49,836 nt of DNA from an uncultured Clostridia bacterium (GTDB lineage: Bacteria; Bacillota; Clostridia; Oscillospirales; Acutalibacteraceae), in the NCBI GenBank assembly GCA_947584595.1, contig CANPWP010000013.1:1-49836 (forward strand), in the 5' to 3' direction. This document shows, piece by piece, positions 24,877 through 34,142 of this stretch (its first letter is position 1; every line of letters begins with the position of its first letter). The notes under the pieces were generated by a model that was not told where the DNA came from, searched no databases, and was given only the letters and a program-made list of their open reading frames with translations. A program made the translations under genes and the position numbers.

Positions 24877-26424
24877 TCAGGGCAACTGTTTGGTTTCCTC
24901 TATTTTGACATATTCCAGTTCAAACCAAAACGTACTGCCTTTTTCGGGCTCACTAATTACTCCGTAATTAGAATGGTGTAAATCAAGAATGTTTTTAACA
25001 ATTGACAGTCCCAAGCCCGTACCTATTACCGCACGCTTATGCTCTTTATCAACCTTATAATACCTGTCCCAGATATATTCGATCTTATCGGCGGGGATTC
25101 CGTCGCCGTGGTCGGTAACTTCTATTCTTACCGTATCGCCTTTAACAATCTGGCTTACAATAATAGTTTTATCTTTTCCTGCATAGTTTACTGCGTTATT
25201 CATAAGGTTATAAATTACCTGTGAAATTTTAAGCTCATCTGCCTTAACAAACACATTTTGATGGCTGTCAAAAATAATGTTATAGCCTTCCTGTTCTTTC
25301 AGCTTTGAATACCTCTTAAAAATATCATTTATGCTGTCTGTCAGGCTGAACACTTCTATATCCAAAGATAAAACTCCCGACTGAAGCTTTGACAAATCAA
25401 GCAAATCAGTTACAAGGTTACTCAGACGGCTTGCTTCATCTATAATAATCTGCACATTCTCGGGAGTGTTTTCTCCCGGCAAATCTCTCATAACCTCTCC
25501 GTATCCCTTTATCATTGTAAGAGGAGTACGCAAATCATGAGAAATATTAGCGATAAGCTCCTGTCTTAACTCATCTACCTTTGAAAGTTCTCTGCGGGTA
25601 TAGTTAAGAGTATCGCTAAGTTCTTTTACCTCAAGATAACCGTTTCCTTTAAATTCAATATCATAATTTTGCTTTGCAAGCTCTTTTGCAGTTTCGCTCA
25701 TATCTGACAGGGGCTTTGAAATTCTTCTTGATGCATAGAAGGAAAGTCCGATTGCAAGTATAATTACAATTGCCGAGACTATCATAAGCTGTACTCTCAG
25801 AGTATCCACAACTGAGCTTACCGGAGTGATCATTGAATTTATCAGCATAAAATACTGAGTATTTTCGTCTGCCTGAATTATTTCCGCATAGACTAAGCTC
25901 TCATATTTGGAGTAATCGCCGGCTGTAGCTGAATTGACGTTATTGTGTGCGTCTTTCTGAGAGTCATTTGTATACTTATACAGATTTCTCTGAAGTTCCT
26001 CCATATTCATAGCATCTGTTTTTACTGTTACAGTTCCCAGATATGTTCCCCCTGAGTTGTATGCTTCTCTGTAATATTTATAAGCCTGGTGTTCCTGATA
26101 ATCTATTCTCCACACAGCGTTGTTATAATCACGGGAGTACATTTTTTTAAAAATCTCTGTAGATGTATCATATATATACACAGACAGACTGTTACTGCGT
26201 GAAACAGAATCAATTACATCAGATATGTTGCTGTTATTTCTTATACTTACGGAAATCTGTTTTGCACCTTGTTCTATTTGCGTTGTTTTTATGGATTTAT
26301 AAAAACCCTCGAGAAAAACTATCTGAAAAAACCACAACAAAATTATTGTTGCAAAAACAATTGCAAGAAAATATTTTGCAAGCTTATATTTAAGGGGATG
26401 CAAATTCCATTTAAATTGCTTCAA
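24877..26424 (-). CDS. Sensor histidine kinase with HAMP domain
   Basis: 515 residues. Membrane helices at about 17-38 and 211-232 enclose a sensor region of about 170 residues; HAMP follows (about 229-282, RRISKPLSDM); the phospho-acceptor is H296 (NISHDLRTP); N-box NLMNNAVNYA, D-box DHGDGIP and G-box GTGLGLSIVK are intact. Its start overlaps the regulator gene's end by 14 bp, so the two are co-translated. Signal unknown; this arrangement is common in Clostridia and no gene symbol is justified. Confidence 0.94.
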   Translation of the reverse strand: MKQFKWNLHPLKYKLAKYFLAIVFATIILLWFFQIVFLEGFYKSIKTTQIEQGAKQISVSIRNNSNISDVIDSVSRSNSLSVYIYDTSTEIFKKMYSRDYNNAVWRIDYQEHQAYKYYREAYNSGGTYLGTVTVKTDAMNMEELQRNLYKYTNDSQKDAHNNVNSATAGDYSKYESLVYAEIIQADENTQYFMLINSMITPVSSVVDTLRVQLMIVSAIVIILAIGLSFYASRRISKPLSDMSETAKELAKQNYDIEFKGNGYLEVKELSDTLNYTRRELSKVDELRQELIANISHDLRTPLTMIKGYGEVMRDLPGENTPENVQIIIDEASRLSNLVTDLLDLSKLQSGVLSLDIEVFSLTDSINDIFKRYSKLKEQEGYNIIFDSHQNVFVKADELKISQVIYNLMNNAVNYAGKDKTIIVSQIVKGDTVRIEVTDHGDGIPADKIEYIWDRYYKVDKEHKRAVIGTGLGLSIVKNILDLHHSNYGVISEPEKGSTFWFELEYVKIEETKQLP

Positions 26425-27085
26425 AACGATAACCTACTCCTCGCAATGTTACGATACATCTGCTGTATTCTCCAAGACTTTTTCTTAATAGTTTAATGTG
26501 GGTATCAAGGGTTCTTTCATCTCCGAAGAAATCGTAACCCCAGACCTCGCTGATAAGCTTTTCTCTTGTTAATGCTATGCCCTTGTTTTTTACCATATAG
26601 AAAAACAGCTCATATTCCTTTGGGGTCATCTCTATTCTTTCTCCGTCTATTGTAACGATTCTTGCGCTGAAATCTACTGACAAACCCTCATAGCTGAATA
26701 CATCGTTTACGGTGTTTGAATCTGTGCTGCTTCTTTTTATTACTGCGTTTACACGCATCATAAGCTCTTTGGGAGAAAACGGCTTTACTACATAATCGTC
26801 CGTTCCAAGCTCAAAGCCGTGAATTTTATCGTATTCTTCTCCTCTTGCAGACAGCATTATGATTGGTGTATTACTGAATTTTCTTATTTCTCTGCAAGCG
26901 GAAAATCCATCAAGCTCAGGCATCATAACATCCATTATTATTAAATCAAAGCTGTTTTGCCTGCATACATCAATTGCCTGCATTCCGTCTACTGCTTCTG
27001 AAACCGTATGTCCTTCAAATTCAGCATATTTTTTTATTATTTCTCTAATTCTTGCCTCGTCATCAACTACTAATATTTTACTCAT
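26411..27085 (-). CDS. OmpR/PhoB-family response regulator
   Basis: 224 residues from ATG 27085, chosen over an ATG six codons upstream because GGAGG lies 6 bases before it and the protein then begins MSKILVVDDE. Receiver domain with D8-D9, phospho-acceptor D52 (IIMDVMMPELDG), and KPFSPKELM. The C-terminal winged helix includes MTPKEYELFFYMVKN and ERTLDTHIKLLRKSLG. Operon with the kinase at 24877-26424. Confidence 0.95.
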   Translation of the reverse strand: MSKILVVDDEARIREIIKKYAEFEGHTVSEAVDGMQAIDVCRQNSFDLIIMDVMMPELDGFSACREIRKFSNTPIIMLSARGEEYDKIHGFELGTDDYVVKPFSPKELMMRVNAVIKRSSTDSNTVNDVFSYEGLSVDFSARIVTIDGERIEMTPKEYELFFYMVKNKGIALTREKLISEVWGYDFFGDERTLDTHIKLLRKSLGEYSRCIVTLRGVGYRFEAI

Positions 27086-27287
27086 CTTAAACCTCCGCCG
27101 CAAATATTTTTATACCTTTTTAGTTTAAAAATAATGTTTGTATGTGATAAAAATATGTTCATTTTCTTAAATTTAATAAAATTATATTCTTTATTCTGAT
27201 AATAACATATTTTTTTAATTATTGAAATAGATTAAGAAATATTTTATAATTAATAAATCAAAACAAATTGTTTTTCGGGGGTTTGTA

Positions 27288-28139
27288 ATGGAAATAAGAA
27301 AAATTAAGGCGGATACGATAGTTCAAACTGTTAAAAAACTTTTTATGGACTGCAATTATTTTATCGGAGACGATATAATGACTGCTCTTAAAAACGCAGA
27401 GAAAACGGAAACCTCACCTGTGGGAAAAAGCGTTTTAAATCAAATCATTAAAAATGATGAAATTGCAAAAGATGAGCAGATACCTCTTTGTCAGGATACA
27501 GGTATGGCAATTTTGTTTGTTGAATACGGGGACAAGGTTGTTATTGAGGACGGCTCATTTGAAGATGCTGTAAATCAGGGTGTAAGAGAAGCATATGAGG
27601 AAGGATATCTTAGAAAAAGCATTGTTTGTGACCCTGTGTTTGACAGAATAAATACTAAGGACAACACCCCCGCAGTTATTCACACCAAAATTGTAAACGG
27701 AAATCAGATTAAATTTCTTGCAGGAGGAAAGGGCTTCGGAAGTGAGAATATGTCTGCAATTAAAATGCTTACTCCCTCGTACGGCATTGAGGGCGTTAAG
27801 CAGTTTATTCTTGATACGGTGAGAAATGCAGGTCCTAATCCCTGCCCGCCAATTGTTGTGGGAGTTGGAATCGGCGGAGATTTTGAAGTATGTGCAAAGC
27901 TTGCAAAACAGGCAACGTTCCGCTCTATTGATACACAAAACAGCGACGAAAGATACGCAAATTTTGAAAAAGAACTGCTTAAAAAAATCAACAAAATGGG
28001 ATTCGGTCCTGCAGGTCTGGGAGGTAATACAACTGCAATCGGAGTAAACATTGAAACTGCCCCCACTCATATTGCAGGTATGCCTGTGGCAGTTAATATT
28101 TGCTGTCACGCCGCTCGCCATAAAAGTGCGGTAATTTAA
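27288..28139 (+). CDS. fumA: Class I fumarate hydratase, alpha subunit
   Basis: 283 residues, the separate N-terminal half of the iron-sulfur class I fumarase (the L-tartrate dehydratase alpha subunit is very similar). Fumarate to malate interconversion is the likely role, in the reductive branch of an anaerobe's central metabolism. Cluster cysteines are visible in PLCQDTGMA, in NPCPPIVVGVGIGG and near the C-terminus in ICCHAARH. GGGGG lies 7 bases before the ATG. It pairs with the beta subunit gene 18 bp downstream. Fumarase versus tartrate dehydratase is not settled by sequence alone. Confidence 0.9.
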   Translation: MEIRKIKADTIVQTVKKLFMDCNYFIGDDIMTALKNAEKTETSPVGKSVLNQIIKNDEIAKDEQIPLCQDTGMAILFVEYGDKVVIEDGSFEDAVNQGVREAYEEGYLRKSIVCDPVFDRINTKDNTPAVIHTKIVNGNQIKFLAGGKGFGSENMSAIKMLTPSYGIEGVKQFILDTVRNAGPNPCPPIVVGVGIGGDFEVCAKLAKQATFRSIDTQNSDERYANFEKELLKKINKMGFGPAGLGGNTTAIGVNIETAPTHIAGMPVAVNICCHAARHKSAVI

Positions 28140-28157
28140 GAAATGCAGGAGGATACT

Positions 28158-28706
28158 ATGAAAAAAATTACACTTCCCTTAAAAGATGAAGATATTAAAA
28201 ATTTAAAAGCGGGCGACAGCGTACTTTTAACAGGTTCAATGATAACAGGCAGAGATGCCGCTCACAAGCGTTTATTTGAACTTATTGAAAAGGGCGAAAA
28301 ACTGCCTGTTGATATTATAGGAGAAACTATTTACTATGTCGGCCCTGCTCCAGCAAAGCCGCCTTATGCGGTAGGCCCTGCAGGACCTACTTCAAGCTAC
28401 CGTATGGACAAATATACTCCCTTACTTATGGATAACGGGCTAAAGGGAATGATAGGCAAAGGCGCAAGAAATAAAGCTGTTGTAGACGCAATTGTAAGAA
28501 ACGGGGGAGTTTATTTTGCCGCTATCGGCGGTGCGGCGGCGCTTATTGCAAAAAGCATAAAAAGCGAAGAGCTTTTATGCTATGAAGATTTAGGCACAGA
28601 GGCAATAAGAAGATATAAGGTTGAAGATTTCCCCTGTATAGTTGTAATTGACAGCAAAGGAAATAACATTTATGAAACCGAACCTCCAAAGTATAATCGA
28701 GAATAA
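28158..28706 (+). CDS. fumB: Class I fumarate hydratase, beta subunit
   Basis: 182 residues, the separate C-terminal half of class I fumarase. Motifs: LLTGSMITGRDAAHKRL, YYVGPAPAKP, and the conserved GPTSSYRMD and GKGA segments that bind the substrate carboxylates. The start is ATG 28158, 5 bases after AGGAGG; an upstream in-frame ATG lacks a ribosome site. Followed by a terminator, closing a two-gene operon. Confidence 0.92.
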   Translation: MKKITLPLKDEDIKNLKAGDSVLLTGSMITGRDAAHKRLFELIEKGEKLPVDIIGETIYYVGPAPAKPPYAVGPAGPTSSYRMDKYTPLLMDNGLKGMIGKGARNKAVVDAIVRNGGVYFAAIGGAAALIAKSIKSEELLCYEDLGTEAIRRYKVEDFPCIVVIDSKGNNIYETEPPKYNRE

Positions 28707-28728
28707 AGATAATTAATTCAACATAGTC

Positions 28729-28760
28729 AAAGCGGTACAGGTAAGTAACTGTACCGCTTT
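28729..28760. terminator. Terminator after the fumarase operon
   Basis: AAAGCGGTACAG pairs with CTGTACCGCTTT. It lies between convergent genes and can serve both, ending 20 bp before the stop of the C_GCAxxG_C_C gene. Confidence 0.8.
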
Positions 28761-28780
28761 AAACTTTTATAAACCTATTT

Positions 28781-29230
28781 TTAATTTTTTATAAACTTAT
28801 CAACTAAATCTGCCGCAAACTTTACAAGTTCCGGACAAGGACGTTTTTTATAATATTCTGCTGTTCGTTTTTCAGGTGTTGATGTGATTTTTTCTTTTTC
28901 AGATAACCCTAAAAGGTCTTTGCAAATTATTGAGCCGTTATCTTTTCTAAATTCCTCTGCAAGTTTTTGAATTTTTTTATAAAGTTCCTTTTTTGCCTCA
29001 AAATTTTTGGGATTGTCACTTCCATATTTTAATCCTGCTGCCATTACCATTCCGCTTACTGCTCCGCATACTTCTCTCATTCTGCCTATTCCTCCGCCAA
29101 ATCCGGAAGATATCATAACAGCAGTTTTTTTCTCTATTCCCAAATCCTCTGCAAACGCAAGTAAAACTGCCTGTGAGCAGTTATATCCCTCTAAAAAATA
29201 CTGTTTTGCCATATCTCCCTTTGTACTCAT
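28781..29230 (-). CDS. C_GCAxxG_C_C family protein
   Basis: 149 residues. The family signature is visible: N-C-S-Q near residue 18, SGFGGGIGRM, then REVCGAVSG and later cysteines (IICKDLL, RPCPEL). Members are small cytoplasmic proteins thought to bind metal or a redox centre through these cysteines; no reaction is established to my knowledge. ATG 29230 is preceded by AAGGAGA at good spacing; an in-frame TTG six bases upstream is less likely. Single gene. Confidence 0.88.
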   Translation of the reverse strand: MSTKGDMAKQYFLEGYNCSQAVLLAFAEDLGIEKKTAVMISSGFGGGIGRMREVCGAVSGMVMAAGLKYGSDNPKNFEAKKELYKKIQKLAEEFRKDNGSIICKDLLGLSEKEKITSTPEKRTAEYYKKRPCPELVKFAADLVDKFIKN

Positions 29231-29388
29231 AGTCAATTCTCCTTCTGTTTAATATAATTAAGTATAACATCATATAAATTGTTTTCAAGATATATGCTTA
29301 ACTTTCGTATTGATTAAACTATAACTTTTTGCTATAATATTCAAATAAAACATAATTTAGAATACTTTTCAATATAAAGGTGATGACA

Positions 29389-31200
29389 TTGTCTTTTTCA
29401 CAGGATAAAATAAGAAATTTCAGCATTATTGCTCATATTGACCACGGTAAATCTACTTTGGCCGACAGAATTTTAGAGCTTACCCAATCTGTTTCAAGCA
29501 GAGATATGGAGGCTCAGATTCTTGACGATATGGAGCTTGAACGTGAAAGAGGAATTACAATAAAAGCAAGGGCTGTTTCTGTTATTTACAAGGCGGATAA
29601 CGGCGAGGATTATTTATTTAATCTTATAGATACTCCCGGTCATGTGGATTTTAACTATGAGGTATCACGTTCACTCGCCGCCTGTGAGGGAGCAGTACTC
29701 GTAGTTGACGCTTCTCAGGGAATTGAAGCGCAAACGCTTGCGAACACTTATCTTGCAGTTGACAACGGACTTGAAATTGTACCTGTTATCAACAAAATCG
29801 ACCTGCCCAGCGCTGACCCTGACAGAGTAATTAACGAAATAGAAGACGTTATAGGAATTCCTGCACAGGACGCTCCAAAAATATCTGCAAAAGCGGGAAT
29901 CAACATTCACTCTGTGCTTGAAAAAATAGTTTCCGATATTCCTGCGCCAACAGGAGATTTAATCGCACCTTTAAGAGCATTGATTTTTGACAGCTATTAC
30001 GACAGCTACAAGGGCGTAATTATATATGTAAGACTAAAAGAGGGACAAATCCACCCCGGGGATGAATTTAAGCTTATGTCAACAGGTTCGGTCTTTAATG
30101 TTGTTGAATGCGGTCTTATGCACGCAACCTCAATGGAATCTACAGACGGTCTTTACGCAGGCGAGGTTGGTTATATAGCAGGCTCAATCAAATCTTTAAG
30201 CGACGCTCAGGTTGGCGACACTGTAACCCTTACAAAAAATCCTGCAAAAGAACCTTTGCCGGGTTATCGTGCGGCTCAGTCAATGGTATTCTGCGGAATT
30301 TATCCTGTTGACGGTGCAAAATACGGCGATTTAAAAGACGCTCTTGAAAAATTGCAGTTAAACGACGCCGCTTTAAGTTTTGAGCCTGAAACATCAGTTG
30401 CATTAGGCTTCGGCTTCAGGTGCGGATTTTTAGGTCTTTTGCATATGGAAATTATTCAGGAAAGGTTGGAGCGGGAATATTCTCTTGACCTTATAACGAC
30501 TGCTCCCAGCGTAATTTACAGAATTACAATGACAGACGGAACAGTTCAGATGATAGATAACCCTACAAATTACCCCGACCCTGCCCTTATTGCGAAGGCG
30601 GAAGAACCAATGACGGACGCTCATATATATGCCCCATCGGAATATGTAGGAAACATTATGGAACTGTGTCAGGACAGACGTGGAAATTTTGTTGGTATGA
30701 CATATATAGACTCTGATCGTGTTGACATTCACTATGAACTGCCTCTTGCTGAAATTATATACGATTTCTTTGACACCTTAAAATCACGAACAAGAGGTTA
30801 TGCGTCATTCGATTATGTGCTTAAGGAATATAAGGAAAGCAAGCTTGTAAAACTTGATATAATGCTTAACGGCGACGTTGTAGACGCTTTGTCATTTATT
30901 ATTCATGCTGACAAAGCCTACGGCAGAGCAAGAAAAATGGCGGAAAAGCTCAAGGAGAAAATACCCAGACAGCTTTTTGAAGTACCAATACAGGCTTGTA
31001 TCGGCGGAAAAATCATTGCAAGAGAAACTGTTAAAGCTATGCGCAAGGACGTACTTGCAAAATGCTACGGCGGTGATATTTCCCGTAAAAAGAAACTTCT
31101 TGAGAAGCAAAAAGAAGGTAAAAAACGTATGCGCCAGTTAGGAACAGTAGAAGTCCCTCAGGAAGCATTTATGGCGGTTTTAAAATTAGATACAGATTAA
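29389..31200 (+). CDS. lepA: Elongation factor 4 (LepA), translational GTPase
   Basis: About 604 residues, normal for LepA. G1 loop AHIDHGKST, switch II DTPGH, NKID, then domains II, III and the LepA-specific C-terminal domain ending [14 protein letters not shown]. It binds the ribosome and acts in initiation or stalled elongation. GTG 29380, ATG 29383 and TTG 29389 are possible starts. I prefer TTG 29389, which lies 8 bases after AAAGG and gives the usual short N-terminus; the other two overlap the ribosome site. Confidence 0.97.
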   Translation: MSFSQDKIRNFSIIAHIDHGKSTLADRILELTQSVSSRDMEAQILDDMELERERGITIKARAVSVIYKADNGEDYLFNLIDTPGHVDFNYEVSRSLAACEGAVLVVDASQGIEAQTLANTYLAVDNGLEIVPVINKIDLPSADPDRVINEIEDVIGIPAQDAPKISAKAGINIHSVLEKIVSDIPAPTGDLIAPLRALIFDSYYDSYKGVIIYVRLKEGQIHPGDEFKLMSTGSVFNVVECGLMHATSMESTDGLYAGEVGYIAGSIKSLSDAQVGDTVTLTKNPAKEPLPGYRAAQSMVFCGIYPVDGAKYGDLKDALEKLQLNDAALSFEPETSVALGFGFRCGFLGLLHMEIIQERLEREYSLDLITTAPSVIYRITMTDGTVQMIDNPTNYPDPALIAKAEEPMTDAHIYAPSEYVGNIMELCQDRRGNFVGMTYIDSDRVDIHYELPLAEIIYDFFDTLKSRTRGYASFDYVLKEYKESKLVKLDIMLNGDVVDALSFIIHADKAYGRARKMAEKLKEKIPRQLFEVPIQACIGGKIIARETVKAMRKDVLAKCYGGDISRKKKLLEKQKEGKKRMRQLGTVEVPQEAFMAVLKLDTD

Positions 31201-31245
31201 AAAGCAATAACTGTTTTTAAAATACGCCCGAAAGTCAGATGATTT

Positions 31246-31632
31246 ATGCAGATTTTAAAGGATTGCCTTTTTGTAGGTCTTGACGGATTTACAGGTGCAA
31301 TATTAAGATATTTAGTAACCTTGATCCCCTTAAAAGCTCAATTTCCGTTTGCTACCCTTTTTGTAAACATATCAGGTGCTGTGATTATAGGCTTTGTAGT
31401 TGGTGCGGCCGGTATTTTTCCAAATATAAATTCTCAGCTTATACTGTTTCTGAAAACAGGATTATGCGGAGGTTATACCACTTTTTCTACAATGTCTCTT
31501 GAGGTTGTAACCCTTTTCAGAAACAGCCACAGCGTACTTTCAGTTGTGTATATTATTACAACTGTTGTTTTTTGTATTTTAGGGGTCATTTTCGGAGAAT
31601 TTATTTCCTCTTTGGTTTTTAAAAAATTGTAA
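31246..31632 (+). CDS. crcB: Fluoride ion channel Fluc (CrcB)
   Basis: 128 residues, four membrane helices as expected for this dual-topology dimeric fluoride exporter. Conserved pieces: GGxxGAxLRY-like GFTGAILRYL, FVNISGA (the N of the polytrack region) and GGYTTFSTMSLE. It lies 45 bp after lepA. No convincing ribosome site and no fluoride riboswitch were seen in the gap. Only one crcB copy is in the window; some species need two. Confidence 0.92.
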   Translation: MQILKDCLFVGLDGFTGAILRYLVTLIPLKAQFPFATLFVNISGAVIIGFVVGAAGIFPNINSQLILFLKTGLCGGYTTFSTMSLEVVTLFRNSHSVLSVVYIITTVVFCILGVIFGEFISSLVFKKL

Positions 31633-31655
31633 AATAAATAATAAGAATGATTTAA

Positions 31656-31694
31656 AAACTGAGCAGCTCTGAAAATTCAGAGCTGCTCAGTTTT
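31656..31694. terminator. Strong bidirectional terminator
   Basis: AAACTGAGCAGCTCTGAA pairs with TTCAGAGCTGCTCAGTTT, with A and T runs on the outside. It separates convergent crcB and the CpXC gene. Confidence 0.9.
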
Positions 31695-31751
31695 ATTATT
31701 TATATTATTATAAACAGAAAAAACAAAAACGTAAAGTCTGATTTTTATATT

Positions 31752-32537
31752 TTATTTTTGTTCTTTTTCCGATTTTTTCTGAGGATTTATAATTTCAATA
31801 TTTATTTTCTTCTTTTCAAGTTCATTCTTTTTAATAGTCGGCTTTGCTTCATTTTCTGTGTTTTGTAAATGATGCTTTGAACGTTTATATCTGTAAAGCA
31901 CATTTTCTGCCCATTCACGGTCAATTTTTATAAAGCCTTTCAGCTTTTTGTCTTTAACGGCAAATTCTTTTACTATGCTCATTGATTTTCCGTAAATTTC
32001 AAGCCTTGCACTTTGAACGTAAGGTTCCTTGCTTTCCCCTAAAAAGAAAGTAAATCCCATTGTGTTTGTTTCTCTGTCATACATAGAGAGATACCCTTCC
32101 GTCACTTCGTTGAGATTTTGCTTTTTTGCAACAGTTTCGCTGATTGCAAGCTTTGTAATCTCAACAGCCATATCGTCAAGACCTGATTCAAATATAAATA
32201 CTTTTTCTTTAAATGTGTTAAAATCGGGTACAAGGCGTTTGTTTATGTTTTTTAAATTATCAAATTCCTCCTCAAGTTCACGGTCTGCAAGCTGAAAACG
32301 TTCAATTCTCGGAATAAGATAAACCATAAAGCGGTTTTTCATATCGTTATATAAAACAGGGTATGTAAGTCTTGCTTCGTGACCGCAAGATTCGCACCGC
32401 CATTTAAATAGACTTTCGTCAAGTGCCTTTTCTCTCAATTCAGGGTCATTAAATGCATTAATGCTGGTATATATCTCTGTTTGTGTTATTTCGTTACACT
32501 TTGGGCAAACTATGTTTTTTGTAACCTTTCCTGACAT
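31752..32537 (-). CDS. CpXC domain protein
   Basis: 261 residues. N-terminal zinc-ribbon-like CpXC domain: CPKCNEITQTEIYTSIN near the start and WRCESCGHEARLTYPVLYND at about 47-66. The middle is mixed alpha/beta and the C-terminus is strongly basic (KKNELEKKKINIEIINPQKK). The family is widespread in gut Firmicutes with no firm function. GGAGAAGG precedes the ATG. Single gene. Confidence 0.8.
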   Translation of the reverse strand: MSGKVTKNIVCPKCNEITQTEIYTSINAFNDPELREKALDESLFKWRCESCGHEARLTYPVLYNDMKNRFMVYLIPRIERFQLADRELEEEFDNLKNINKRLVPDFNTFKEKVFIFESGLDDMAVEITKLAISETVAKKQNLNEVTEGYLSMYDRETNTMGFTFFLGESKEPYVQSARLEIYGKSMSIVKEFAVKDKKLKGFIKIDREWAENVLYRYKRSKHHLQNTENEAKPTIKKNELEKKKINIEIINPQKKSEKEQK

Positions 32538-32649
32538 TTGACCTTCTCCTTTATAAGGGTTAATCGAAAATCTGAAATTTTAAATTAAAAGAGTTTTTCT
32601 ATATTATATCAATTCATGGTATTTTTAACAAGTCATTTTTAAAAATTAA

Positions 32650-32675
32650 AGGTTTGTCAATTGTAATCCTACAAT
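32650..32675. repeat. Relic of IS481-type ends
   Basis: Bases 32657-32675, read on the minus strand, match the left end of the IS481-type fragment at 45694-45712 exactly (19 of 19). The adjoining AGGTTTGTCAAT (32650-32661) matches the right-end repeat. The two ends are thus almost fused, with no element between. Confidence 0.5.
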
Positions 32676-32902
32676 TTATTTACGAATATGTTGCACAGAA
32701 TAGTGGATTTTTTTAGACAACTATGTTATACTATAAAATATAAGAAATAAGATAAAAATCAGACAACTAAAAAACAGCAATTGTGAAATTAAAATTTCTG
32801 AGCAATTTACGCTTATTTATAAAGTAGTGTGTTATTATGCACAAATTTATATTATATTTATGTGGCAAAGTAAATCAAATTTGTTAAATTATATTATTTT
32901 GC

Positions 32903-32930
32903 TTGACATATTTGAATTATTAAGTATAAT
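32903..32930 (+). promoter_or_regulatory. Near-consensus housekeeping promoter of the peptide cluster
   Basis: TTGACA (32903-32908) and TATAAT (32925-32930), both perfect, 16 bp apart, in very AT-rich DNA. Transcription would start near 32937, leaving a leader of about 85 nt before the peptide gene. It is the best sigma-A-type promoter I saw in the window, fitting a highly expressed precursor. Confidence 0.8.
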
Positions 32931-33021
32931 GTATATTAGAAGTATAGTCTCGTTTTATACATATATTTTATAAATATAGTTGTATGAAAACAGACAAATA
33001 CGGGGAGGTTTTGTCATAATT

Positions 33022-33204
33022 ATGAAAGAATATAAGCATCCGAAAATGGAAATCGACTATTTTGAAGACAATTTAGGCCTATTGTTTACTGCATCAAGTC
33101 CCGAATGTATGGGTTATGGTGGAGAAGGGGTTGTAGATCCTTTTGCGTGTGGTAGTAATTACGATTGGGATACTGATTCATGTACTGGAACCTATAATGC
33201 ATGA
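33022..33204 (+). CDS. Candidate RiPP precursor peptide (three cysteines)
   Basis: 60 residues. The first part, MKEYKHPKMEIDYFEDNLGL, is lysine- and acid-rich with an aromatic/hydrophobic pattern typical of leaders bound by PqqD-type domains. The rest from about residue 22 (TASSPEC...) is rich in Gly, Asp, Tyr and Ser with C29, C43 and C54. No membrane segment or known toxin motif. ATG 33022 follows GGGGAGG with a 13-base gap, longer than ideal. The gene directly precedes maturation genes on the same strand, and the modification type (thioether or other) is unknown. Confidence 0.7.
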   Translation: MKEYKHPKMEIDYFEDNLGLLFTASSPECMGYGGEGVVDPFACGSNYDWDTDSCTGTYNA

Positions 33205-33367
33205 GATTAATCTTTTAAATCTGCAACATTGATATTATATCTTTAACTCTTATTAATGCTGTAACTGTTTTACCATTTATAGTGTAAAATTGTATGCTGT
33301 TAGAGTTATAGTTTTAAATGAAAATTCTTAGAAAAACTATTTAAGTAATACCATGCATATAAATTTT
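33205..33367. other. Leader/spacer between precursor and maturation genes
   Basis: AT-rich, no open frame above about 10 codons with a ribosome site. It ends at the hairpin 33368-33387. The spacing would permit different expression levels of the peptide and its enzymes. Confidence 0.4.
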
Positions 33368-33387
33368 GGCAGATCGGGGGGTCTGCC
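33368..33387 (+). promoter_or_regulatory. Hairpin between precursor and enzymes
   Basis: GGCAGA pairs with TCTGCC around a G-rich loop, 17 bases before the next start codon, with no T run. Probably a processing or attenuation hairpin that favours precursor mRNA over enzyme mRNA. Confidence 0.45.
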
Positions 33388-33404
33388 TTGTGGAGAGTGT
33401 ATAA

Positions 33405-34142
33405 ATGACGCATTTTGCGGTAAAGCTGGCGGATATTACAATACGAATATCCTCAATGTATGAGAAAACGAAGGAATCGTTTCGGGAGTATCTAACGGAA
33501 GATGAGCCTGTATTTTCTCTTACAGTAACGGACTCGGAGCTGGACCGTGAGCGTGAAATAACCGCTCTTAACAGAATGATTGAGCCGGGTAAAGCGTATC
33601 CGCAAACCAAGAATGCCCTTGAGGAACAATGGATTTACCATCAGATTGCAAGTAATATGCCTAACTATAATGTTCTGCTTTTTCATGGTTCCGCAGTAGC
33701 AGTAGACGGACAAGCATATTTATTTGCCGCTCCCAGCGGAACGGGGAAAAGCACTCATACACGCTTATGGCGACAACATTTTGGCGATCGTGCCGTTATG
33801 ATTAATGACGACAGACCGTTGCTTAAATGTACAAAGAACGGTGTAACGGTTTTCGGTTCACCATGGAAAGGAAAACACAGGCTGGGAAGCAATATTTCCG
33901 TGCCTTTGAAGGCAGTATGTCTCTTAAGGAGGGATACTGCCAATTCTATTGCGCCGATTTCCGCAGAGGAAGCCTTTCCTTCGTTGTTAAAACAAGTGTA
34001 CCGTACCGAGTCAATATCTTCTACAGCAAAGATATTGGGACTGCTTGAGCGAATAACCCAAAGTACCAATTTGTATTGTTTAAAATGCAATACAGAACTT
34101 GAGGCTGCGTTCATATCATATGAAGGAATGCAAAACAATTAG
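33405..34142 (+). CDS. HPr-kinase-like protein of the RiPP cluster
   Basis: 245 residues. The core resembles HPr kinase/phosphorylase: HGSAVAVDGQAYLFAAPSGT leading into Walker A (SGTGKST, residues 111-117), and the paired aspartates D135-D136 in INDDRPLL. The first 80 residues do not resemble HprK. Homologous kinases occur in RiPP clusters (for example lasso peptide clusters), where some phosphorylate the peptide. Here the likely substrate is the precursor or another cluster protein; that is inference. GGAGAG lies before the ATG. No HPr gene is nearby. Confidence 0.82.
   Translation: MTHFAVKLADITIRISSMYEKTKESFREYLTEDEPVFSLTVTDSELDREREITALNRMIEPGKAYPQTKNALEEQWIYHQIASNMPNYNVLLFHGSAVAVDGQAYLFAAPSGTGKSTHTRLWRQHFGDRAVMINDDRPLLKCTKNGVTVFGSPWKGKHRLGSNISVPLKAVCLLRRDTANSIAPISAEEAFPSLLKQVYRTESISSTAKILGLLERITQSTNLYCLKCNTELEAAFISYEGMQNN

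Noticed and set aside
27555..28121. 188-codon minus-strand frame inside fumA
   Set aside because: Cysteine- and serine-rich antisense reading of a well-supported fumarase subunit, with no family resemblance.
31200..31246. Fluoride riboswitch before crcB
   Set aside because: The gap is only 45 bp and lacks the conserved pseudoknot pattern of the crcB motif.
33022..33204. SCIFF or classical lanthipeptide precursor
   Set aside because: Only three cysteines, no LanM/LanB/LanC gene nearby, and the spacing does not fit six cysteines in forty-five residues.
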